DNA from: an uncultured Spartobacteria bacterium
Lineage (GTDB): Bacteria; Verrucomicrobiota; Verrucomicrobiia; Chthoniobacterales; JAATET01
DNA: 64,000 nt
Direction: 5' to 3'
Assembly: GCA_938011325.1 (NCBI GenBank)
Contig: CALLUD010000012.1
Coordinates: 62,001 to 126,000, forward strand
The notes under the pieces were generated by a model. The model did no database searches and had not been told where the DNA came from. It saw only the letters and a list, made by a program, of their open reading frames with translations. Both the position numbers and the translations under genes were made by a program. Below are positions 32,130-39,521 of this stretch, one piece after another; positions within the stretch are counted from its first letter, which is position 1; the number at the start of each line of letters is the position of its first letter.

Positions 32130-32684
32130 TTAGAACGACCGGACGTGGCCGTCGGCGTAAAGCCGGTTCGAGCGCGGCCGGCCGTTGTGCGTGCCGTGGA
32201 TGGGGAGGAAGTCCGAGAGAATCCGGATGCGGCTCGCGGGGCGGGGGCGCATTTCATCCGACCGCCGGGATGCCATTTTTGGAGCGGTGAAGATCTCGTC
32301 GTCCACGACCGGGCTCCACATGTAGCTCGTGCCTTCCTTCGCGTAGTAATTCGCGCCGCGCACATCCGTCTCGCATTTGAGCATGGCGGGCGTCACCCCG
32401 TAGGGGCCGAGCACACCGAGAAGCGAGCCGGCTTCGTCGTCCGCCCCGTAGTAGCTGTAGGACGGGGACCCATCGATTACCGGGAACCGATTGTTGTGCT
32501 CGCCCGCATACATCACCACCGCCGCGCCGATGCCGCGGAGGTTGTTGGCGCATTTTACGCTCTCGGCACGGCGCTGGATGGTCCCGAGTTGCGGGATGAA
32601 CAATGTCGCGAGCATTCCGATGATCGCGACGGACACGATCAACTCGATGAGGGTAAAGCCGGAAGAAAATCGCCGCCGTTTCAT
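32130..32684 (-). CDS. Type II/IV pseudopilin-like protein
   Basis: A 184-aa prepilin with the class III leader cleaved by prepilin peptidase: basic MKRRRFSSG then FTLIELIVSVAIIGMLATLF, with Gly(-1), Phe(+1) and Glu(+5). The globular part contains CANNLRGIGAAVVMYAGEHN, DVRGANYYAKEGTSYMWSPV and ends HNGRPRSNRLYADG with HVRSF. That C-terminus is like the H-X9-DG pseudopilins that are highly expanded in Planctomycetota and Verrucomicrobiota. It may join a type II secretion-like pseudopilus. It follows the STN-like gene with a 1-bp gap on the same strand, so the pair is one operon. Confidence 0.85.
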   Translation of the reverse strand: MKRRRFSSGFTLIELIVSVAIIGMLATLFIPQLGTIQRRAESVKCANNLRGIGAAVVMYAGEHNNRFPVIDGSPSYSYYGADDEAGSLLGVLGPYGVTPAMLKCETDVRGANYYAKEGTSYMWSPVVDDEIFTAPKMASRRSDEMRPRPASRIRILSDFLPIHGTHNGRPRSNRLYADGHVRSF

Positions 32685-32685
32685 G

Positions 32686-33720
32686 TTACGATGACTGTTT
32701 GATCGCTTTCTTGCGCTGAATGTATTCGCGATAACGTTCCGCGCGCCGCTCCGGGCTGCGACGGTCCTCGCGTTCGTTCTGCCGTTCCATCATGCGTTCC
32801 TGCACCGCGGGATCCTCGAAAAACTTGCGCGCGGCCTCGCGACGCTCACTCTCCGGAAGCTCGCGGATTTTGTTCCAGAATTCCCGCATCTCATCGAACT
32901 CCGCCTGCGCCTGCTTCCGCTCCTCGGGTGGGAGCTGGGCAATCTGCTGCTCCATCCGCTCCGCAATCCACTCCGGATTCACATTGCGCCGATCGCGTCC
33001 GCGGGAAGGGCCGCCGGAAGAACCGCCGGAAGGACCACCAGGTCGGCTGGCAACCGGGCGCGGCCCCGATCCGTTCTCGCGACCTGCCCAGCCCGACGCC
33101 CGCAGGTAGAAGATCTCCTCGACATGGCCCTTGACCGAGGAAATCAAATCCCGGATCGCAGAGGATGCCTTCCCGCCTTTCGGAGGTTTGGTCACCTCGG
33201 GATTCCACTCCTCCGGGACCAGCGCCGCCGCGCCGGTCTTGATCGCAAACTGCTCGAGGTAGGATTGCAGCTTCCCGTTCTCCGAGGGGGACACGTTCCA
33301 ACGCATCTTCCGCGGGTCGACCGCGACGGGCAGCGAGCCACTCATGAAGCCGCCCCCGCCACTGAAATACTCGTAATCCCGACCCGCGTTTCCGTCGGAG
33401 AGCGAAAGGACCGCCGTGGCGACCTCGGGTTTGCTCGCTCCCGCGACATAGGTGACCGACCAGTTTGCCTCCAGCCACGAGGCCACCGTATCGATGGCTT
33501 CCGCGGGGGGGACCTTGACGACGTCGATCGTGACGGGAGTGGAGGGGTCCGCGTTCGTAATGATCTTCACGTTGCCCTGTCGCTCGATCGACTGGATTAC
33601 CTTCGACAGCGGCTGTCCGGCGGCATGAATGGTCACCAGCCCCCAGCCGGAGATCCAGTTCCAGAGGACCACGGCCAGCAGGACGGCTGCCACGCCCAGC
33701 AGGATGTGCAATCGAGTCAT
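32686..33720 (-). CDS. Membrane-anchored protein with STN-like domain and Arg-rich coiled coil
   Basis: A 344-aa protein with one N-terminal anchor (LLGVAAVLLAVVLWNWISGW). It continues with an STN/secretin-N-like domain: VTIHAAGQPLSKVIQSIERQ, VTIDVVKVPPAEAIDTVASW and EANWSVTYVAG, about residues 30-95. A Gly/Pro/Ser-rich segment (RPGGPSGGSSGGPSRGRDRR) is followed by a highly charged coiled coil (AERMEQQIAQLPPEERKQAQ, RYREYIQRKKAIKQSS). STN domains occur in secretins and TonB receptors, so a role beside the pseudopilin gene downstream is reasonable. No secretin barrel is present. Function otherwise unknown. Confidence 0.6.
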   Translation of the reverse strand: MTRLHILLGVAAVLLAVVLWNWISGWGLVTIHAAGQPLSKVIQSIERQGNVKIITNADPSTPVTIDVVKVPPAEAIDTVASWLEANWSVTYVAGASKPEVATAVLSLSDGNAGRDYEYFSGGGGFMSGSLPVAVDPRKMRWNVSPSENGKLQSYLEQFAIKTGAAALVPEEWNPEVTKPPKGGKASSAIRDLISSVKGHVEEIFYLRASGWAGRENGSGPRPVASRPGGPSGGSSGGPSRGRDRRNVNPEWIAERMEQQIAQLPPEERKQAQAEFDEMREFWNKIRELPESERREAARKFFEDPAVQERMMERQNEREDRRSPERRAERYREYIQRKKAIKQSS

Positions 33721-34106
33721 ATACTGAAGTTAACGTGGTTCCTGAGGTAAAGTTGCATACTTTCGGTCCGACGGTCCGGCGTTCGGTGTCAAACAAACTT
33801 GATCTTCCGCGTATTACGCCGATACTCGGCGCTGTTAAGGGTGTAAATTCGTGCACACGGCGGCCAAATCAATCGCAACTCTCTCAGCCAGGCCATTTTA
33901 TGGAGTCGCTTTGGTCTGGATGTTCTTGCGTTCGCTGCGCCGCCTTTGCGTAACGTCGGCCAATTCGCATCAGAGCGAGGGTCGTTCCATCGCAGAAAAC
34001 GAGGCATCCTTTGATCAAGAATCGCGGCACGAGGTGACGGACTCTCCCTCGTCGCTGGCACACGCCTCGCGTGGCGCCCGTTTCGCCGCATACCGTAACT
34101 ACAAAC
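33721..34106. other. Divergent intergenic region, possible long 5' leader of the RRM gene
   Basis: This 386-bp gap separates the divergent STN-like gene and the RRM gene. It contains no ORF that looks protein-coding. It could carry both promoters and a long untranslated leader for the RRM gene, as RNA-binding-protein genes in other bacteria are often leader-regulated, but I see no recognisable riboswitch. A stretch CGCTGCGCCGCCTTTGCGTAACGTCG (33938 onward) has several short GC-rich inverted segments. Confidence 0.4.
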
Positions 34107-34733
34107 ATGTCAACCAATTACACTACAGAAGCACCCCGCCGTTCGCGGGGCGGACGCCGCCGGTCTCGTCGCGGCGGCAGTCGGAATCGCTCTTCGAGCA
34201 GCAACAGCAACACCTCCAGCTCACGCCCCCGGCGTTCCGAGAGCCGGGCTCCCAAGAAGCTTTCGCTCTGGGAGAAAATTGTTGCCTTCTTTACCGGAGG
34301 CAAATCGACGACCTCGCGAAGTTCCTCTTCCGCCCGCCAGTCGTCGCCGCGCACTGAGCCGGCGGCCCGCAGCACCGCCACCCCGGCGGCTGAGGAGAAA
34401 CCGAAGACCCCCCGCACCGGCATGCGCAAGCCCGAGGCGGTGGAGGTGACGACCCCTCGACTCTATGTCGGCAATCTCTCGTTTGATGCCGTCGAGAGCG
34501 ATCTGTTCGAACTCTTCAACGGAGTGGGGCTCGTCCAGAACGTCGAGATCGTCTGCAACCGCCAGACGCAGCGTTCCAAGGGCTTTGCCTTTGTCCAGAT
34601 GCAGACCGTGGACGAGGCCAAGCGCGCTGTGGCGGAGCTGCACGACAAGGAATATATGGGCCGCAAGCTGGTTGTGAGCGGGGCGAAGGCCGCCGAACGC
34701 CGCGACGAGCGCTCGCAGCAGCCCGAGCAGTAA
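34107..34733 (+). CDS. RNA-binding protein, RRM domain with Arg/Ser-rich N-terminus
   Basis: A 208-aa protein from the ATG at 34107. Residues 1-45 are a low-complexity Arg/Ser/Gly region (PRRSRGGRRRSRRGGSRNRS, NTSSSRPRRSESRAPKK). A short amphipathic helix LSLWEKIVAFFTGGK, a second Ser-rich stretch and a single RRM (~118-198) follow. The RRM has RNP2 LYVGNLSF and RNP1 KGFAFVQM, the aromatic RNA-contact residues. Bacterial RRM proteins are usually about 100 aa and lack such a tail; the tail resembles eukaryotic SR proteins and could bind RNA or phase-separate. A strong terminator follows. RNA targets unknown. Confidence 0.85.
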   Translation: MSTNYTTEAPRRSRGGRRRSRRGGSRNRSSSSNSNTSSSRPRRSESRAPKKLSLWEKIVAFFTGGKSTTSRSSSSARQSSPRTEPAARSTATPAAEEKPKTPRTGMRKPEAVEVTTPRLYVGNLSFDAVESDLFELFNGVGLVQNVEIVCNRQTQRSKGFAFVQMQTVDEAKRAVAELHDKEYMGRKLVVSGAKAAERRDERSQQPEQ

Positions 34734-34750
34734 CCCACATCAACCTCTTC

Positions 34751-34785
34751 AAGGGCCGGTTCGCAGATGCGGGCCGGCCCTTTTT
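34751..34785 (+). terminator. Rho-independent terminator of the RRM gene
   Basis: AAGGGCCGG at 34751-34759 pairs with CCGGCCCTT (34774-34782), and the T run TTTTTCTTT overlaps and follows the right arm. It lies 17 bp after the RRM stop codon and ends ~10 bp before miaA. Confidence 0.85.
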
Positions 34786-34794
34786 CTTTGCCTT

Positions 34795-35724
34795 GTGCGC
34801 GGCGCATTCGAAAATTCGCACATCGAATCTCCACCGCCCAACGTCGTGTTTCTCGTCGGCCCCACGGGGGTCGGGAAATCCGCCCTCGCCCTCGAGCTGG
34901 CGGCGCGGCTCGACGCCGAAATTGTCGGCGCGGATGCGTTTCAGGTCTATGCCGGCCTCCCGGTCCTCACCGCGCAGCCATCCGCCGCGGATCGGGCGCG
35001 TGTCCCGCATCATTTGATTGGAGAAATCCCGGTCGAAGAGTCCTTCGACGCATATCGCTACGCGAAACTGGCGACCTCCGCGCTGGCCGACATCCATGCC
35101 CGCGGAAAATGCGCCCTCATGGTGGGGGGAACCGGGCTTTACGTGCGGGCGTTGACCCTTGGTTTTGACGACGTGCCGCCCGCCAACTCCGCCCTGCGGG
35201 CGGAACTTGCCGCGATGGACCTTTCCGATCTGGTGCGCCGCCTCGAAAAAGCAGACCCACACGCTCCGACGTTGGTGGACATCAAGAACCGGCGGAGGGT
35301 CGAGCGCGCGATTGAAATCTGCGAGCTGTCGGGCCGACCCCTCGCGGAATTCCGCTCCTCCCGGAAGGTCGAGGCGTGTGGTCTTATGCTGGTCCGCGAG
35401 CGCCAGGAGCTTCGCGATCGGATCGCACGAAACGTGCGCGCAATGCTCGAGGGCGGCGCGATCGAGGAAGTGCGCATGACTCAAGACCTGGCCGGGCCCA
35501 CCGCACGTCGCGCCATCGGATGGAGCGAGATTTCCGCGATGCTGCGAGGCGAATTGACCCGGCAGGAATGCGAGGAGGCAATCGTCACCGCCACCCGCAA
35601 ATACGCCAAAAGGCAATTGACCTGGTTTCGCAACCAAACTACGTTTCCGTCGTTGGATTTGAGCGACACGCAGGATTCCCTTCACGCTCTCGAAAGCGCG
35701 CTTCGCGCCCTTCGTCTCTCATGA
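34795..35724 (+). CDS. miaA: tRNA dimethylallyltransferase
   Basis: A 309-aa enzyme that prenylates A37 of tRNAs reading UNN codons, using dimethylallyl diphosphate. The P-loop is LVGPTGVGKSALALELAARL, the catalytic/substrate-binding Asp-Ala-Phe-Gln region is VGADAFQVYAGLPVLTAQPS, and GEIPVEESFDAYRYAKLA, MVGGTGLYVRALTLGFDDVP, KNRRRVERAIEICELSGRPL and RKYAKRQLTWFRNQ all align with the family. GTG at 34795 is the start. Its stop overlaps the hflX start (ATGA at 35721-35724), giving the widespread miaA-hflX pair, here without the intervening hfq known from E. coli. Confidence 0.94.
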   Translation: MRGAFENSHIESPPPNVVFLVGPTGVGKSALALELAARLDAEIVGADAFQVYAGLPVLTAQPSAADRARVPHHLIGEIPVEESFDAYRYAKLATSALADIHARGKCALMVGGTGLYVRALTLGFDDVPPANSALRAELAAMDLSDLVRRLEKADPHAPTLVDIKNRRRVERAIEICELSGRPLAEFRSSRKVEACGLMLVRERQELRDRIARNVRAMLEGGAIEEVRMTQDLAGPTARRAIGWSEISAMLRGELTRQECEEAIVTATRKYAKRQLTWFRNQTTFPSLDLSDTQDSLHALESALRALRLS

Positions 35725-36995
35725 TCGAGCCCCGCCCCCGCGTGTCCGAAAAGGCGATTCTCGTCGGTCTCGAACAGCAGGGGGTTAGTCGCTGGGATCT
35801 GGAGGATTCCCTCAACGAGCTGGGTCAGCTGGCCCGAACCGCCGGCGCGCAGGTGGTTGAAACGGTCGTCCAGAAACTCGAGAAGCCGACGGCGCCCTAT
35901 TACATCGGCAAAGGCAAGGCACAGGAGGTCGCGCGCGAATGCGGCCGCACGCATGCGACGTCGCTGATTTTTGACGACGAGCTTTCGCCCGCGCAGGGGC
36001 GAAATCTCGAGAAACTCACGTCCCGCAAGGTGCTCGACCGCACCCAGCTGATTCTCGACATCTTCGCGCAACGTGCGCGGACCCGCGAAGGCCGGCTGCA
36101 GATCGAGCTGGCGCAGCTGCAGTATTTGCTGCCGCGCCTTACCCGAATGTGGACGCACCTCTCGCGGCAGAGCGGCGGCATTGGCACGCGCGGGCCCGGA
36201 GAAACGCAGCTCGAAGTTGACCGCCGGCGGGTGCAGGAGCGGATCGCGCGCATCGAGCGGGACTTGAAGGACGTGCGGAAAAACCGGTCCGTCCAGCGCG
36301 AAGGCCGGCTGCGGCACAACTGGCCGGTCGCCGCATTGGTCGGCTACACGAATGCCGGAAAATCCTCGCTTCTCAACCGCCTCACCGGCGCCAGCGTGCT
36401 CGCTGAGAACAAACTCTTCGCGACGCTCGACCCCACGACACGGCAGGTCGTTTTGCCGAACAGGCAGAAGATTCTCCTCACGGACACGGTGGGCTTCATC
36501 CGCAAGCTCCCGCACACGGTGATCGAATCCTTCAAGGCGACGCTCGAAGAGGTTCGGCTCGCGGACTTGCTGGTGCATGTCGTGGACATCAGCCACCCGC
36601 ATTTTCACGAGCAGATGGATGCCGTGGACGCGACGATTCGCGAACTCGACGCGCAGGGGAAACAGACGGTGCTTGTTTTCAACAAGGTCGATGCCGTCGC
36701 GGATCGAGCGATCGTGGAATCGACGCTGGCGCGGTATCCGGGCAGCGTGGCGATTTCCGCGCGATCCGGCGAAGGGATCGAGGATTTGATCGGGGAACTC
36801 GAACTGCGGCTCAGCGCGTGGCGAATGCGCGTGGAGTTTCGGATTCCCGTGGTCGAGTCGGCCTTGCTCGCGGAGCTGCATCGCGTGGGGCACGTGCTTT
36901 CCGTGCGCTACGAGGGCGAGGACGCGCTCGTGACGGCGCACGTGCCACCGGAATCGAAGGCGAAATTCGCCGCATTCGAGATCGCGTCCGCGTAG
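35721..36995 (+). CDS. hflX: Ribosome-associated GTPase HflX
   Basis: A 424-aa GTPase that rescues or splits stalled ribosomes. The HflX N-terminal domain contains PYYIGKGKAQEVAREC, DDELSPAQGRNLEKL and RTQLILDIFAQRARTREGRL. The Gly-rich linker has SGGIGTRGPGETQLEVDRRR. The G-domain motifs are G1 GYTNAGKSSLLNRLTG, G2 LFATLDPTTR, G3 DTVGFIRKLPH and G4 NKVD. The ATG overlaps the miaA stop, so they are translationally coupled. The C-terminal ~90 residues form the usual extra small domain. Confidence 0.94.
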   Translation: MIEPRPRVSEKAILVGLEQQGVSRWDLEDSLNELGQLARTAGAQVVETVVQKLEKPTAPYYIGKGKAQEVARECGRTHATSLIFDDELSPAQGRNLEKLTSRKVLDRTQLILDIFAQRARTREGRLQIELAQLQYLLPRLTRMWTHLSRQSGGIGTRGPGETQLEVDRRRVQERIARIERDLKDVRKNRSVQREGRLRHNWPVAALVGYTNAGKSSLLNRLTGASVLAENKLFATLDPTTRQVVLPNRQKILLTDTVGFIRKLPHTVIESFKATLEEVRLADLLVHVVDISHPHFHEQMDAVDATIRELDAQGKQTVLVFNKVDAVADRAIVESTLARYPGSVAISARSGEGIEDLIGELELRLSAWRMRVEFRIPVVESALLAELHRVGHVLSVRYEGEDALVTAHVPPESKAKFAAFEIASA

Positions 36996-37043
36996 GCGAA
37001 AATCGTTCGCGCTCGCCACGGCATCGTTTTACCCTAGCCGGTC

Positions 37044-39518
37044 ATGCGTCCGGTCCCCCTCCTCTCGCTGCTTGTGCTTGCTGCCGCGTCCGTCCTCGCG
37101 GCGAATTACCCTGAGAACCGTCCACCATTAAAGCCCGTTCCCTATCTCCCGCTCCCGCTTGGAAGTGTGAAGGCGGAGGGCTGGCTCAAAAAGCAGCTCG
37201 AGCTGCAGCGCGACGGGCTTACCGGCCATCTGCCGGAGATCATGGATGCCGTCGGCCCCGACAGCGCCTGGCTCGGAGGAACGGGCGAGGATTGGGAGAA
37301 AGGCCCCTACTACGTCCGCGGCCTCCTCTCGCTCGCCTACGGCCTCGACGACGAAGAGATGAAGAAGGAGGCGCAGAAGTGGATCGAGTGGACCCTCCAA
37401 AGCCAGCGCAAGGATGGCTTCTTCGGGCCGTCATCCAACAACGATTGGTGGCCCCGCATGGTGATGACACACATCCTGCGCGATTACGCCGATGCGACGG
37501 GCGACGAGCGCATCATCCCGTTCCTCGAAAAGTATTACGCGCACATGCTGCGCGAGTTGCCGAAACGCCCGGTGGTGGAGTGGGGCCGCGCGCGTGCCGG
37601 AGACGAAATCGAAACGGTCCTCTGGCTCTACAACCGAAATGGCGACAAGTCCCTGCTCAAGCTCGCGGAGCTGCTCAAGGAACAGGCGTATCCCTGGGCC
37701 GACATTTACACGAACAACCGGTTCCTCGACTTCGGCACGGACTATCATCCGAAGCACAATGTGAACGTGCCGCAGGCGATGAAGCTGCCGGCGCTGTCGT
37801 ATCTGATTTCAAAGAACGAGACGGAAATCGAGGCGATCGAAAAGGGCCTCGAGCATTTGAATCGCGATCACGGTCTGCCGCTCGGAATGAATGGCGGCAC
37901 GGAATTTCTCGCGGGCAAGAGCACAACGCAGGGCATCGAGACCTGCTCGACTGTCGAGCGCATGCTGAGCGACGTGATCGTTGCGCGAATCCTCGGCGAT
38001 GCGTGGATGGGCGACAATCTCGAGGAACTCGCATTCAACGCGCTGCCCGCGGCGCTGACGCCCGACATCAAGCAACACGTCTACTACGCGCTGCCGAATA
38101 CCGTCACAGCCGTCCAGGGGCACCTCAGCTTCAATCAGGACTACCCCAACGGCATCACCCCTGCGGCGCCGTCGGGTTACCCGTGCTGCATTTTCAATTT
38201 CCACATGGGCTGGCCGAAGTTCGTCCAGAGCAGTTGGGCGGCAACGACCGACAAGGGACTCGCAGTCATTGCCTACGGGCCCACCACCGTCACCGCGAAG
38301 GTTGGCGACGGTGTCGAAGCCACGATCCAGGAAACCACGGACTACCCGTTCGCGGACCGTATCGCGCTGGATGTGAAGGTCGCGAAGCCGGTGAAATTTC
38401 CGCTCGAATTGCGCATCCCGGGTTGGTGCAAGGCGCCGGTGATCCGGGTGAATGGAGAGCCGGTGGCGAATCCGAAGCCGGGAACGTTTCATCGCATCGA
38501 CCGGCAGTGGAAGACGGGCGATCGCGTGGAGATCGAATTTCCGATGGAAGTGCGGGTCGACCGCGGCGTTGTGAATTCCATCTCCGTGCATCGCGGGCCG
38601 CTCCTTTATTCGCTGCGGTTGAATCAGGACTGGCATGTGAAGGAGAGCAGGCCGGGAGGGTTCGACGCGCTTGAGGTGACGACCGCCGATCCGTGGAACT
38701 ATGCGCTAGCGATCGAGCCCGATCCTGCGTCGGCCATCGAGTTCAAGGCTGAGCCGATGCCCGAAAATCCCTACGACCCGAAGACGCCACCGGCAATCCT
38801 CGTCGCGAAAGGCAAACTCGTTTCCGACTGGACGCTGGCGTGGAACGGACGCGTGGCGCTCGATCCGCCGCCGAGCCCTGTGGAAAGCGATGCGCCGCTC
38901 ACGACGCTCGAACTCGTGCCGGCCGGCTCCCAGACGCTGCGGGTGACGAGCTTTCCGTGGCTCGGAAAACCGCAGTCCGCGCCAAAGGAGCTTAGCCCGG
39001 ACTTTGAGGAAGAAGGGTTGAGCCGGTGGATTCCCTACGCGGGTGGATGGATGATCGAGAACGGTGCGCTGAAAGCCACCGCGCATTCCGCGCCCGGCGG
39101 CAAGGCCGTGGCGTTGATGTCGAAATTCTCCGACCTCGAGTATGAGGCGGACGTGACGGTTGGCGAAGGTGGCGAAGCCGGTCTCATCTTCCGCGTCACC
39201 AAGCCGTCGCAGGGAGCCGATGCCTACAACGGCTACTACGTCGGTCTGCAACCGGAAAAGCGGGTGGTCGTGCTCGGCAAGGCCGATGGAAGCTGGCACG
39301 AGCTCGCCACCGCATTGGCACCGATCGAGTTCGGAAAATCGTATCGTCTGCGCGTGGTGGCGAAGGGCCCGAAGATCGACGTTTACCTCAACGACAAGCA
39401 GGTTCTCAGCGAGGAGGACCTGTCATTCGCGGAAGGTTCGGTCGGCGTCCGGGACTATTTCCCGAACGGCGACCAGCGAAATGCGACCTTCAGCGGAATC
39501 AAGGCAAAGGCGTTGTGA
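37044..39518 (+). CDS. GH127-family beta-L-arabinofuranosidase-like protein with C-terminal beta-sandwich
   Basis: An 824-aa secreted glycosidase (signal MRPVPLLSLLVLAAASVLAA). The (alpha/alpha)6-barrel part, about 60-420, carries the family's zinc/catalytic cysteines and Glu: IETCSTVERM (Glu299, Cys301) and YPCCIFNF (Cys381-Cys382). Their spacing matches the Glu/Cys/Cys-Cys arrangement known for HypBA1 of GH127. A beta-sandwich (~430-600) follows. The C-terminal ~180 residues (LSRWIPYAGGWMIENGALKA, AGLIFRVTKPSQGADAYNGY) form a laminin-G/DUF1080-like carbohydrate-binding domain. Likely removes L-arabinofuranose from plant or cell-wall glycans; the exact sugar is uncertain. Confidence 0.88.
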   Translation: MRPVPLLSLLVLAAASVLAANYPENRPPLKPVPYLPLPLGSVKAEGWLKKQLELQRDGLTGHLPEIMDAVGPDSAWLGGTGEDWEKGPYYVRGLLSLAYGLDDEEMKKEAQKWIEWTLQSQRKDGFFGPSSNNDWWPRMVMTHILRDYADATGDERIIPFLEKYYAHMLRELPKRPVVEWGRARAGDEIETVLWLYNRNGDKSLLKLAELLKEQAYPWADIYTNNRFLDFGTDYHPKHNVNVPQAMKLPALSYLISKNETEIEAIEKGLEHLNRDHGLPLGMNGGTEFLAGKSTTQGIETCSTVERMLSDVIVARILGDAWMGDNLEELAFNALPAALTPDIKQHVYYALPNTVTAVQGHLSFNQDYPNGITPAAPSGYPCCIFNFHMGWPKFVQSSWAATTDKGLAVIAYGPTTVTAKVGDGVEATIQETTDYPFADRIALDVKVAKPVKFPLELRIPGWCKAPVIRVNGEPVANPKPGTFHRIDRQWKTGDRVEIEFPMEVRVDRGVVNSISVHRGPLLYSLRLNQDWHVKESRPGGFDALEVTTADPWNYALAIEPDPASAIEFKAEPMPENPYDPKTPPAILVAKGKLVSDWTLAWNGRVALDPPPSPVESDAPLTTLELVPAGSQTLRVTSFPWLGKPQSAPKELSPDFEEEGLSRWIPYAGGWMIENGALKATAHSAPGGKAVALMSKFSDLEYEADVTVGEGGEAGLIFRVTKPSQGADAYNGYYVGLQPEKRVVVLGKADGSWHELATALAPIEFGKSYRLRVVAKGPKIDVYLNDKQVLSEEDLSFAEGSVGVRDYFPNGDQRNATFSGIKAKAL

Positions 39519-39521
39519 GCG

